Shown in pieces: positions 35,228 to 44,600 of a stretch of 59,137 nucleotides of DNA; positions within the stretch are counted from its first letter, which is position 1; each line of letters opens with the position of its first letter. A model generated the notes under the pieces. That model saw only the letters and a program-made list of their open reading frames with translations, was not told the DNA's origin and made no database searches. The stretch is from Pseudomonadota bacterium (lineage in GTDB: Bacteria; Myxococcota_A; Polyangia; Haliangiales; Haliangiaceae), in the NCBI GenBank assembly GCA_022360315.1, contig JAKSDA010000635.1, positions 1-59,137 on the forward strand, read 5' to 3'. Position numbers and translations under genes: made by a program.

Positions 35228-37179
35228 ACCTCGAGTTCGGGCCGGTTTTTGTATTGCTCGAGCGCTTCGGGGTTGGCCAGAGCTTCGGTATTGACGACCG
35301 CGCGGCCGTGTACGACGTCGCGCACCGCGATCTCGGAAATCTTGCCGCTGCGGGTCCGCGGTATGTCGTCGACTGCCAGGATTCTGGCCGGTATGTGACG
35401 CGGGGTATTGTTGGCCCGAAGGCGTGCGCCGATCCGGCCGGCCAGCTCGTCGGTGAGCTCGAATCCGCTGGCCATGCGGACAAAGAGCACGATGCGCTGG
35501 TCGCCCTGCCAGTCCTGACCGATCACGATGGCTTCTTCGATCTCGTCGAATTGTTCGACCTCGCGGTAGATTTCGGCGGTCCCGATGCGTACGCCGCCGG
35601 GATTGAGCGTGGCGTCCGAGCGGCCGTAAATCACGATTCCGTCGTCTTCGGTGAGCTCGCACCAGTCGCCGTGGCGCCAGATCCCGGGATAGTGGTCGAA
35701 GTAGGCCGCGCGGTATCTGGCCCCGTCGGCATCGTTCCAGAAGCCCACCGGCATGGATGGAAACGGCCTGGTACAGACCAGCTCGCCGGGTTGTCCGATC
35801 AACGGCTTGCCGTCCTGCCCCCACACCTCGACTGCCATGCCGAGGCTGCGGCACTGAATTTCACCGCGTCGTACTGGCCGGAGCGGACAGCTCAGCACAA
35901 AGCACGAGGCAATATCGGTCCCCCCCGAGATCGAGGCCATTTGCACCTCTGGCTTGACGTCGCGGTACACGTAGTCGAAACTTTCGGGCACCAGGGGCGA
36001 GCCGGTCGAGCAGATGGTGCGCAGGGCCGATAGATCGTGGCTGTCACGCGGCACCAGACCGGCTTTTTCGAGCGCAGCGATGTATTTGGCCGAGGTGCCA
36101 AAAATCTCGATTCGCTCCTCTTGCGCCATATCGATGAGAGCAGCTGGCGACGGATGCATCGGGTTGCCGTCGTAAAGGACCAGGGTCGCCCCGCTGGCCA
36201 GGCCGGTGACCAGCCAGTTCCACATCATCCAACCGGTTGTGGTGAAATAGAAAAGCACTTCATCGGCGCGCAAGTCGAGGTGCAGCTGATGTTCCTTGAG
36301 GTGCTGGAGCAGGGGGCCACCGGCGCCGTGGACAATGCACTTGGGCTTGCCCGTGGTGCCCGACGAAAACAGGATATAGAGCGGGTGGTCGAATGCAAAA
36401 CGGTCGAATATCGGCGGATCGGCCGCTTCCGGCACCCAGTCGGCGAACGCCACAGCATTGGGTATGCCGGTCAGATCGGGCTGGTCTCGGGTATAACCCA
36501 GCACCACGGTCCGTTCGACTGTGGGCAGGTTTTTGGCGATTTCGGTCAGCTTTTCGCGGCTGTCGAATCGCTTGCCGCGATAGAAATAGCCATCGGCGGC
36601 GAGCAAGATCGTGGGCTCGATCTGGCCAAATCGATCGAGTACTCCGGCGACCCCGAAATCGGGCGAGCACGATGACCAGACAGCGCCGAGGCTGGCAGCT
36701 GCAAGCATGGTCGTGATGGCTTCGGGCAGGTTGGGCAAATAGGCGGCAATGCGATCGCCGGGCCGGACGCCTGCACCGCGCAATGCGCGCTGGACCCGGC
36801 CGACCTGGCGATACAGTTCGGCAAACGAAAGCACGCGGCGCCGACCGTCTTCGCGGCGAAAGATCAGCGCGGGCGCATCGTCTCGGCGCCGGAGTAAATT
36901 TTCGGCATAGTTCAGCCGCCCGTCGGGAAACCACCTGGCGCCCGGCATGGCATCGCCGTCTGTAACCGCGGACTCACCAGGCTCCCCGACCACGTCGCAA
37001 AAATCCCATACGGCCCGCCAGAAATCGCCGCGTCGCTCGATCGACCACCGGTACAGAGCATCGTATTCCTCCCCGTCCGGTCCGTCCTGGCCGCGGCATT
37101 CGGCCACAAAACGCTGAAACGCGCGCATGCGCGATGACTCGATCTGGTCAGATGTGGGCTGCCACAAAATGTTCGACAT
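35224..37179 (-). CDS. aacS: acetoacetyl-CoA synthetase
   Basis: A 651-residue ANL-family ligase with the AacS layout: LWQPTSDQIESSRMRAF start, ARWFPDGRLNYAENLL, the P-loop ILFSSGTTGKPKCIVHG, TTGWMMWNW, GTSAKYIAALEK, GRSDATLNPGGVRIGTAEIY and the catalytic lysine in TRSGKISEIAVRD. It activates acetoacetate to acetoacetyl-CoA, linking ketone-body or polyhydroxybutyrate breakdown to central metabolism; the CoA-transferase genes at 48979-50409 serve the same metabolite. The start at ATG 37179 follows GAGAGGAACCC, a good ribosome-binding site. Confidence 0.94.
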   Translation of the reverse strand: MSNILWQPTSDQIESSRMRAFQRFVAECRGQDGPDGEEYDALYRWSIERRGDFWRAVWDFCDVVGEPGESAVTDGDAMPGARWFPDGRLNYAENLLRRRDDAPALIFRREDGRRRVLSFAELYRQVGRVQRALRGAGVRPGDRIAAYLPNLPEAITTMLAAASLGAVWSSCSPDFGVAGVLDRFGQIEPTILLAADGYFYRGKRFDSREKLTEIAKNLPTVERTVVLGYTRDQPDLTGIPNAVAFADWVPEAADPPIFDRFAFDHPLYILFSSGTTGKPKCIVHGAGGPLLQHLKEHQLHLDLRADEVLFYFTTTGWMMWNWLVTGLASGATLVLYDGNPMHPSPAALIDMAQEERIEIFGTSAKYIAALEKAGLVPRDSHDLSALRTICSTGSPLVPESFDYVYRDVKPEVQMASISGGTDIASCFVLSCPLRPVRRGEIQCRSLGMAVEVWGQDGKPLIGQPGELVCTRPFPSMPVGFWNDADGARYRAAYFDHYPGIWRHGDWCELTEDDGIVIYGRSDATLNPGGVRIGTAEIYREVEQFDEIEEAIVIGQDWQGDQRIVLFVRMASGFELTDELAGRIGARLRANNTPRHIPARILAVDDIPRTRSGKISEIAVRDVVHGRAVVNTEALANPEALEQYKNRPELEV

Positions 37180-37313
37180 GGGTTCCTCTCGCACTGTCGA
37201 GTCTAGCCCAGCCAGCATCGCTTTCGGTCATCGGCTTCAGTCGTGAGCATCGCCATCGGGCTCGGCACCGCCATCGACGACAAGACCGAATCCTGACGGA
37301 CAGCCGAGCCGGC

Positions 37314-38828
37314 TTACCAGGTCAGGGCAGAGACAAAAGCACTGCGCCCGCTCGCGGCGTCGAGCTGGCCGCCGATCCGAGCTGTTCCCTCGAAGCTGCC
37401 GACCATGTAAAGGCGATCCCGTGGCTGCACGGCGATGCCGCGCACTGCATCGTGGCCCGGTCCGCCGAGCGATCGGGCGGAGATGACCTGCCCGGCGGAG
37501 TCGATCTCGATGGCGAATACATCGTGCTTGCCCCGACTCTCGAGTGAGTCACCCGCTGCCTGGCCGACCGTTTGTATCGACACCTTGTCTTCGAACATTC
37601 CAGCGATCGCAATGCGGCCGGCCATGGCGGCCAGGGCAGTGGCGTGCTCGGAGCCCGGGCCACCGATGTGGACCGCCCATCTCGGCTGTCCATCGGCATC
37701 GAGTCCGGCGGCAAAACCGTCAGACGAGCCGACTGCAGTCAGGACATTTGCGCCCATGCGAACCCGGTGGTCAAAATGGCCGGCACAGAGGATCTGAACC
37801 TCGCCTGGCACTCCCTGCCGGGACGTCGCGAGGATATCCACGGCCATTGCGGCTGCGCTGCTGCCACCGCCGAACGGCGTGATCCAGCGAACTCGACCCT
37901 GTTCGGCACCAAATGCGGCCACAAAGCCGTCCTGGCTCGGCCGGTATCGATGCGCCGGCCGGGACGCCGTGACCGATTGCTGGCCAAAATCGGCCTGGCT
38001 GGAAAACGAGCCGACGACGACCAGCAAATCCCCACTGGCAGCGATGTCATTGGCCATATCGGCGCGCGGTCCACCGGCCCGGGCTGCCCAGGCCAGATCG
38101 CCCTGAGCGGTGAACCGGGCGACAAAGATGTCGGTCGCTCCCGCGCTGGTAAGCACGCGATCACCGATGCGGATAGTGCCGGTGAAGGCGCCGGCCACGG
38201 CGAGCGAACCGTCGCTGGCATAGTCGAGCGCGTTGATGCGAGCGCGCCGGCTGGCCCGAAATGGTTCGACGCGGGTTGCACGGCCGTCTCCATCGAACGC
38301 AACCAAAATGGCTCCGGGCCGGGCGTCTCCGCTGAGCTGTCGCCCGGCCAGCCGCTCGGGTTGGATCTGGCCGGGCAGATCGATCGGCGGAACATAGGAC
38401 AGGGCCACGGCCAAGGTCGTCTGACCTGTCGATGGGCGATGCGTTGCCAGCGCGGTCATCGCATCTGGTCCCATACCGCCCCAGGATTGAGCCCACAGCC
38501 CGCCGCCACTGCTGTCGAATGCAGCGATGAAGCCATCGCTTGCCCCGGATGAATAAACGGTTTGCCCGGCAATAGGCAAACTGGCTGTGAACGAACCTGT
38601 CACGAAGATACGGCCGGCCGCGGCAGCGACGCTGTGGCTCGACGCGTCGCCCGAGCCATCCAGGGCAAGTGCCCAGGGTGCGGGGCCGTTCACGCCCGCG
38701 TCCGTGGACTGCGACGAGACCGGAGCCTGCGGCGCGCGACGGCCGGGACAGGCGGCCGAGAAAACCACCAGGACTAAAAGGATTGATCGAGCAGGTCGGA
38801 CGAGCTGTCCACAGGACCAGAACTGCAT
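37314..38828 (-). CDS. lipoprotein with beta-propeller-like repeats
   Basis: A 504-residue secreted protein: lipoprotein signal (LLVLVVFSAAC) and a mature part of about seven repeats, each of the form GxxDGFIAAFDSxGGxxWAQSWGG or IFVARFTAQGDLAWAARAGG, separated by IAVAGxF strands. These repeats have the look of SBBP/NHL-like beta-propeller blades found in surface proteins of myxobacteria and related bacteria. Binding partner unknown. It lies between ribosomal-protein and aacS genes, 22 bases after rpmB, probably read through from the same transcript. Confidence 0.75.
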   Translation of the reverse strand: MQFWSCGQLVRPARSILLVLVVFSAACPGRRAPQAPVSSQSTDAGVNGPAPWALALDGSGDASSHSVAAAAGRIFVTGSFTASLPIAGQTVYSSGASDGFIAAFDSSGGGLWAQSWGGMGPDAMTALATHRPSTGQTTLAVALSYVPPIDLPGQIQPERLAGRQLSGDARPGAILVAFDGDGRATRVEPFRASRRARINALDYASDGSLAVAGAFTGTIRIGDRVLTSAGATDIFVARFTAQGDLAWAARAGGPRADMANDIAASGDLLVVVGSFSSQADFGQQSVTASRPAHRYRPSQDGFVAAFGAEQGRVRWITPFGGGSSAAAMAVDILATSRQGVPGEVQILCAGHFDHRVRMGANVLTAVGSSDGFAAGLDADGQPRWAVHIGGPGSEHATALAAMAGRIAIAGMFEDKVSIQTVGQAAGDSLESRGKHDVFAIEIDSAGQVISARSLGGPGHDAVRGIAVQPRDRLYMVGSFEGTARIGGQLDAASGRSAFVSALTW

Positions 38829-38850
38829 TTGTTCGGGCCGTGCGCCAAAC

Positions 38851-39087
38851 TCAGATTTTCTCGCCCCGGGCGCGCATTTCTTTGATCACGGTGGCGAGGC
38901 CGCGTTTATCGATGATCTTCATCCCGCGGGCGCTCACCCGGAGTTTGACCCAGCGCTTCTCATCTTCGAACCAGAAGCGCTTGGTATGCAGATTGACCTC
39001 GAACCGCCGCTTGGATTTGCGGTTCGAGTGGCTGACTTTGTTGCCGACGAGGGCTTTCTTTCCGGTAACTTGGCAGACTCGCGCCAT
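38851..39087 (-). CDS. rpmB: 50S ribosomal protein L28
   Basis: A 78-residue protein with the L28 pattern: MARVCQVTGKKALVGNKVSH, SNRKSKRRFEVNLHTKRFW, and SARGMKIIDKRGLATVI. It is of the E. coli-like type, with a single Cys rather than two zinc-binding pairs. It is part of the large ribosomal subunit. The rpmG gene lies 72 bases upstream on the same strand, the usual pairing. Confidence 0.97.
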   Translation of the reverse strand: MARVCQVTGKKALVGNKVSHSNRKSKRRFEVNLHTKRFWFEDEKRWVKLRVSARGMKIIDKRGLATVIKEMRARGEKI

Positions 39088-39159
39088 GACATTCCTCCGG
39101 CTCGATCGGTTGCATTCGGGGCGCGACCGGACTGGGCGACCGGGACGCGCCAGACCCGA

Positions 39160-39333
39160 TCAGATCTTGGATTCCTTGAACTCGACGTGTTTGCGGATCA
39201 CCGGATCGTACTTTTTGAAGACCAGCTTGTCCGGGGTGCGCTTTCGGTTCTTGGATGTGGTGTAGAAATACCCGGTGCCAGCGGTGGACACGAGGCGAAT
39301 CAGTTCGCGGCCTGCTTTGGTCTTTTTCGCCAT
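39160..39333 (-). CDS. rpmG: 50S ribosomal protein L33
   Basis: A 57-residue L33: MAKKTKAGRELIRLVSTAGT, YFYTTSKNRKRTPDKL, KKYDPVIRKHVEFKE. It has no cysteine pairs, so it is the zinc-independent form. The annotated start at ATG 39333 is chosen over the longer frame, whose N-terminal extension has no family counterpart. Together with rpmB downstream it forms a two-gene ribosomal unit; the 227-base gap upstream to the phosphatase gene should contain its promoter. Confidence 0.97.
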   Translation of the reverse strand: MAKKTKAGRELIRLVSTAGTGYFYTTSKNRKRTPDKLVFKKYDPVIRKHVEFKESKI

Positions 39334-39560
39334 GGCGGTTCGTTCTTTCCCTCGCAGCCAACACGAGATGGCACATCTCGATCGGAGACATCGAGGTTTA
39401 CATACAAAAGGGGGCGGACTATTGCACATGGTCCGATCGGTTGCAATGGCATCATGGCAATCTGTGTCGTTCGGCCGGACCGGCAACCACTGGAAAGCAC
39501 ATCGGACTGACTGAGGTCCGTCCAGCCCTCGGTCTCGTACGCTCCATGTATGGGTCTGCG

Positions 39561-41336
39561 CTAGCCCTCCTCGCCCGTGGGGGCTGGCGGCGTGTCGTGG
39601 GGGACCAGCCCGGTCAGAGTGGTCGATCGCCGCCGCGCCCGGCGGTCGGCAATGCCCATGGCCACGATGGTCATATCGTCGCCCTGGCTGCCCGAGGCGA
39701 CGTGGCTGTCTACATCCTGCAGAATGGCCTTGACCACATCGTCGGGCCCGCCGCGAGCAGTGCGAATGCGGCGGGATAAACGCTTGAGGCCGTATTCGTT
39801 GCCGCGCGCGTCGCGGGCCTCGAGAATGCCGTCGGAGGTGAGAATGAGCAGGTCTCCACTGTAAAGCTGGACCTTGGCCTCGCCCACTTCCAGGTCGGGC
39901 ATGACTCCGATAGGCGCGACATGGGCGCGATCGGCATGGAGCGGAAATACATGGTCGCCCCGGCGCAAAAGCGGGACGCAGTGTCCGGCATTGGTAAAAA
40001 CCAGCGTGCGCGAGGCCAGCTCGTAGACCGCGTAAACCAGGGTAGCAAACATGCCGTCGTCACCCAGCTTGACCATCTCTTCGTTGACTCGCTTGAGCAG
40101 GCGCTCGGGCGTCCGCGCAATGCCGGCCCGACCGCGAATCTCACTGGTCAGCCGGGCCATGTACAGGGCAGCGCTGATCGCCTTGCCCGCCACATCGCCA
40201 GCCACAATGGCCAGGTGATCTTTGTCGTGCCAGATGAAATCGTAAAAATCGCCGCCAATCTGGTAGGCCGGCTCGTAATGGATGGCAAATTCGAGCCCGA
40301 TCACATTGGGCGGATCGCGCATCAAACTGCGCTGGATTTGTCTGGCCACGCGCAGGTCTCGCTCGAGGCGCTGCCGCTTCAAAAGCTGGGCGTGCATGCG
40401 CGCAGCGTGAATGGCCAGTCCGGTCTGCGCAGCAATACTGGTGAGCAGGTCGAGGTCCTCTTGCCGAAATGAACCGTCCTTGCACTCGACGTAGATCACG
40501 CCGTAGTGCATGTTGCGAGCCTGGAGCGGAGCACCCATGCGCGAGCCGTTGGGCTCCTTGGTCGGCTGCTTGACCGGGTCAGCACTCTTGAACTCGGGCG
40601 CCTTGGTGTTGTCTGCCTCGGACAATAGCACCGCGCTGTGATGGTTCATCACGTGGTTGATGATCGTGCCGGGAACCTTGAGATCGCCGCCAAAAACTCG
40701 GTTCTTGCGGGTTTTTCGGCACTGAACTTTGAGCTCGCCAGTGTTTTCCTCCTGGACCAAAACACCCACCGAATGCGCCTGGGCAAACACCTCGAGAAGT
40801 TGGGCGACCACCGACTCGACGAGTTTGTCGGGATCGGCCACGTTGGCCATGATCTCGAGAAGATTCTGCACCGCCTGAAACTTGCGCTCGAGCAGCCGAA
40901 AGTTCCCCGTATGGGTGTCGATCCGGCCCGCGTTGGATTGGACCAGGGGAGAAAATCCGCTCTTGCTCTCGGTGGCATTTACGTAGACCTCCGGGTTGCC
41001 GATGTCCACAATGGTCAAACCCGAGTCGTGCTTGTTGTGCTGCTGGTTAGACGGCATCTCGACGCGGATGCGGTTGTTGGCGATCGCGATCTCGTCGTCA
41101 TGTTTTAGCTTGGTGCTCTGAACCCGCTCTCCGTTGACGTACGTGCCATTGTTGGAGCCGAGGTCCTCCAGCGTCCAGCCGCTGTTCTCGCGGTGAATGC
41201 GCGCGTGTTGACGCGATACGCGCATGTCGGGTACGAAAATCTGACAGTCCGACCGCCGGCCGAGGATATAGTCCCCTTTCACAAGGTTGTAGCGCCGACC
41301 CGCGTTGGGCCCGGCTAGAAAAAACAAGAAGGCCAT
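39561..41336 (-). CDS. FHA-GAF-PP2C (SpoIIE-type) serine phosphatase
   Basis: A 591-residue signalling protein. FHA domain at 1-95 (YILGRRSDCQI, RVSRQHARIHRE, SNNGTYVNGE), which binds phosphothreonine. GAF domain roughly 150-325 (AHSVGVLVQEE, GTIINHVMNHHSAVLLSEA, GVIYVECKDG). SpoIIE/PP2C-sigma phosphatase about 345-560 with its metal-binding Asp motifs (IGGDFYDF, VAGDVAGKAISAALYM, GHCVPLLRRG, ILTSDGILEARDARG and GSQGDDMTIV). Such proteins dephosphorylate anti-sigma antagonists or other Ser/Thr-phosphorylated partners, here likely in the Ser/Thr kinase networks common in myxobacteria. The starting ATG is at 41336, divergent from the fusion enzyme gene. Confidence 0.92.
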   Translation of the reverse strand: MAFLFFLAGPNAGRRYNLVKGDYILGRRSDCQIFVPDMRVSRQHARIHRENSGWTLEDLGSNNGTYVNGERVQSTKLKHDDEIAIANNRIRVEMPSNQQHNKHDSGLTIVDIGNPEVYVNATESKSGFSPLVQSNAGRIDTHTGNFRLLERKFQAVQNLLEIMANVADPDKLVESVVAQLLEVFAQAHSVGVLVQEENTGELKVQCRKTRKNRVFGGDLKVPGTIINHVMNHHSAVLLSEADNTKAPEFKSADPVKQPTKEPNGSRMGAPLQARNMHYGVIYVECKDGSFRQEDLDLLTSIAAQTGLAIHAARMHAQLLKRQRLERDLRVARQIQRSLMRDPPNVIGLEFAIHYEPAYQIGGDFYDFIWHDKDHLAIVAGDVAGKAISAALYMARLTSEIRGRAGIARTPERLLKRVNEEMVKLGDDGMFATLVYAVYELASRTLVFTNAGHCVPLLRRGDHVFPLHADRAHVAPIGVMPDLEVGEAKVQLYSGDLLILTSDGILEARDARGNEYGLKRLSRRIRTARGGPDDVVKAILQDVDSHVASGSQGDDMTIVAMGIADRRARRRSTTLTGLVPHDTPPAPTGEEG

Positions 41337-41655
41337 GAGGTAATCGCTCAGGACCCGATCTTGGCGAAAAACGCTCCCGACGGAAAGGGGGTCGACCTGT
41401 CCATCGCCAGCAATGCCCGCCTCGGCGGTTGAGAGGAATCGATATTCTCTTGACAGAAAAACCCGCAGTTGGCCGCAACACGGGCAGAGAACCGGCTTGC
41501 TTGCATTGCTGTCCGGCGATCTGCCGGGCCGGGCTCGCCGGACCGGGCTCGCCGAAGCAGAGATGTGGGTTCTGGTACGCCCAGGCGATAGATGCCATAC
41601 GATCCGACCGACTCTTTGCTTGACGATCAGGTGGGGCAGCAGTACTCAGGGCACC
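41337..41655. other. divergent promoter region between the phosphatase and the four-domain fusion gene
   Basis: A 319-base gap. A TTGACA at 41450-41455 has no convincing -10 at the normal distance, so no promoter is claimed. The region is GC-rich with no gene of its own; the frame upstream of 41656 on the plus strand is open to 41413 but has no family counterpart. Confidence 0.4.
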
Positions 41656-44600
41656 ATGCAGGCTCTTGGTGATTACATTGGTGGTGTATTTTTGCCACCC
41701 GAGGGCGCGCCCCTGACCTCGCGCAACCCCGCTCGGGATGGGGTTGTCGTTGTGGAGACGGCGTGGTCGGCTCAGCGGGTGGACGCGGCGGTGGAGGCTG
41801 CTCGCGCAGCGGCGCCGGACTGGGCCGAATTATCGATTGGCGAGCGGTGGGATGCGCTGGTCCGACTGCGCGACTCCATTCACGAGCATTCTGACGCCCT
41901 GGCCGACGCGGTCGTGGCCGAAACCGGCAAGCTGCGCAGCGAGGCCCGCGGCGAGGTCGCAGCTCTGCTCTCGCGTTTCGATCTGGTTCGAGAGATCGCC
42001 CGCGACGACCTCCGCGAGGGCCCGCTGCCGGGCCGGCCGCACGAGCAACTGCGCTTTCATCCACTGGGCGTGGTCGGTGTGATCGGGCCGTTTAACTATC
42101 CGCTGCACCTCTGTCACGCCCATGTGATTCCGGCTCTGCTCATGGGCAACGCGGTGGTGGTCAAGCCGAGTGAGGTGACACCGCTGGCCGGCCAGTGCTA
42201 CGCTGAAGCGGTCCATGCTGCGGGATTGCCGCCCGGGGTGCTCAATCTGGTTCAAGGTGGGGCAAAAGCGGGCCAGGTCCTGATCGCCAATCCATTCGTA
42301 CGCGGTCTGTGCTTTACCGGCTCGTATGCGGTCGGGCGCTCGATCAAGGAGCAGGCGCTCGATCGGCCCGAACTCTTGCTGGCTCTGGAGATGGGCGGCA
42401 AAAACACGGTCATCGTGCTCGACGATGCGAGCGTGCGCCAGGCTGCGCACGAGATCGTGGTCGGCGGCTATCTCACCACAGGACAGCGGTGCACAGCAAC
42501 CGATCGAGTACTGGTCCACCGCAGCCTGGCCGGCAAGCTGATCGATGCCCTTCGTCCTCTGGTCGAAAGTCTGCATTTCGGCGATCCGGAAGCCCCGGAC
42601 AGTTTTGCCGGGCCGCTCAGTACGCAAGGCGGCAGGGAGCGCTTCAATCAGGCCCTGGCCTGTGCCCATCGAGCCGGAGGCGAGCCGATCGTGGCCACCG
42701 GCGCGATCGACGGCGGCTTCTATGTCCGCGGGTCGCTTCACCGGCTGCCCGGTCACGACATTGCGGGATATACCGACACCGAGCTCTTTGGCCCCGATGT
42801 GGGCATCGAGATGGTCGACGACGACGACGAGGCCATCGCGGTTTTGAACGCCAGCTTGTACGGCTTTGCCAACGCGGTGTTTACCGGCTCGGCCGAGCGC
42901 TTCGAGCGCATCTACCGAAACACCTCGTCGGGCATCTTGAATCGCAACCGATCGACCAATCTGGCCAGTCCCAGACTGCCTTTCGGCGGGGTGGGCAAGA
43001 GCGGCAACTACCGGCCAGCCGGTGCATATGCCGCGCGCAATGTGGTTGTGCCCATGGCCGTGCAGGAAAATGTCCTGGGTACGGTACAGGTCCACCCCAT
43101 GCTAGCCAAACATTTGCCCGAACCCAATCTCGATTGGCTGGCCGGCAGGCATGGTGCGGAAGAAGCCGTTGAGGCTGGGCGGACGCTGCTCGACTACCCG
43201 CGACCGATGGGCCTGCGGCTGCCGGGCGGCGGCCGTCTGCCCGAGTCGGATGAATGGCTGATCCGACTCTATGCGGGCGAGCGCGTGGTGCGCGAAAAAA
43301 AGCCTCCGGTCTTCGATCACCTGCGCTCTTTGGGCCCGTGGATGGTCTCGGTGGACGACTCGCCGCTCTCGGTCATGGACGGGATGAGCCAGACTGCCAC
43401 GCTGTGCGGTGGCTTTGCCGAAGATCCGGTGGTCAGTGCCTACATCGGTGGTGAATTTGCCGGCACTCTGGCCGACAATGCCGATACCTCGTTGGGCGAA
43501 GATCCGGCTGCCGAGGCCATGGCCACCGAACTCCGTCACCTGGTTCCCGGCCTGCCGCACGTGACCTTTGTCAACAGCGGCGCCGAGGCCAATGAAAAAG
43601 CCCTCGCCCTGTGTCGGATCAATGCCAAAAACCCCGGGGCCGACCGAATTCTCGCCTTCGAGGGCAGTTTTCACGGCCGTACACTGCTCTCGCTGCACGC
43701 CACGTGGAGCCCCAAGAAACGCGAGCCGTTCGAGATCGCCGGTTATGAGGCCACCTTCGCGCCGTTTCCCCTGTGGCACACTCCCATGGACGAACAGCCC
43801 AAGGCGCCGTCGGGATTTTACGCCGCCGCGGCAGCTGGCGAGATCGACGAGCTGGTCGGCCGGTTCGGCCGCGAGGATGACGATCCGTTGCTCGCCGCCG
43901 AGGTGAACTCTCTGGTCGCGGTGCACGAAGCGCTGTCGAGGGGCGACCACTTTGCGTGCATCGTCGAACCCATGCAATCCGAGGGCGGCGATCGCTACGC
44001 CACCGATCGCTTTTTTCGCGCGCTTCGCCTGCTCACTCGCCACTTTGATATCGCGCTGATTTTTGATGAAGTACAGACCGGCTTTGGCCTGGGCGGGCCT
44101 TTTGCTTGGCACACCGGGTTTCGCCTGGTCAATTTTCGCGGCCAGCCCGACGTTCCCGATGCCGTGACCTTTGCCAAGCGCGCCCAGGTGGGCGTGGTCA
44201 TGAGTCGCTTTGCCGATCCCGAGCCGACCTCGGCCCATCCGGCCTCGCTGGTGCGCGGCCGGATTCACGCCGAGATGATGGCCACCTCCCACGGCGCCGA
44301 GCGGATCGAAAAACTGGTCGAACCCAGGCTCACCGCCCTGCACCAGGCCTTTCCCCATCTGGTTGCCGCGCCCCGTGCGCGCGGTTATGCCTTCGCATTC
44401 GACGTGCCCAGCCCGGAGCATATGGCGGCATTTCTCGGCCAGCGTTTTTGGCGCGGCGCCATCGTATTTGGCGCCGGGACGCGCACGGTGCGCTACCGTC
44501 TGTCCGACGCTTTCCTGGCCGGCGAGGTCGACTTGCTGTTCACCGCCATACGGCGCTCGCTGTCCTGGCTCGATGCGCATCCCGGGTCGGTACCGCCGCG

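Noticed and set aside
41450..41455. Consensus -35 box TTGACA
   Set aside because: No TATAAT-like hexamer lies 16-18 bases downstream, and the fusion gene starts 200 bases later. A single hexamer match is expected by chance.
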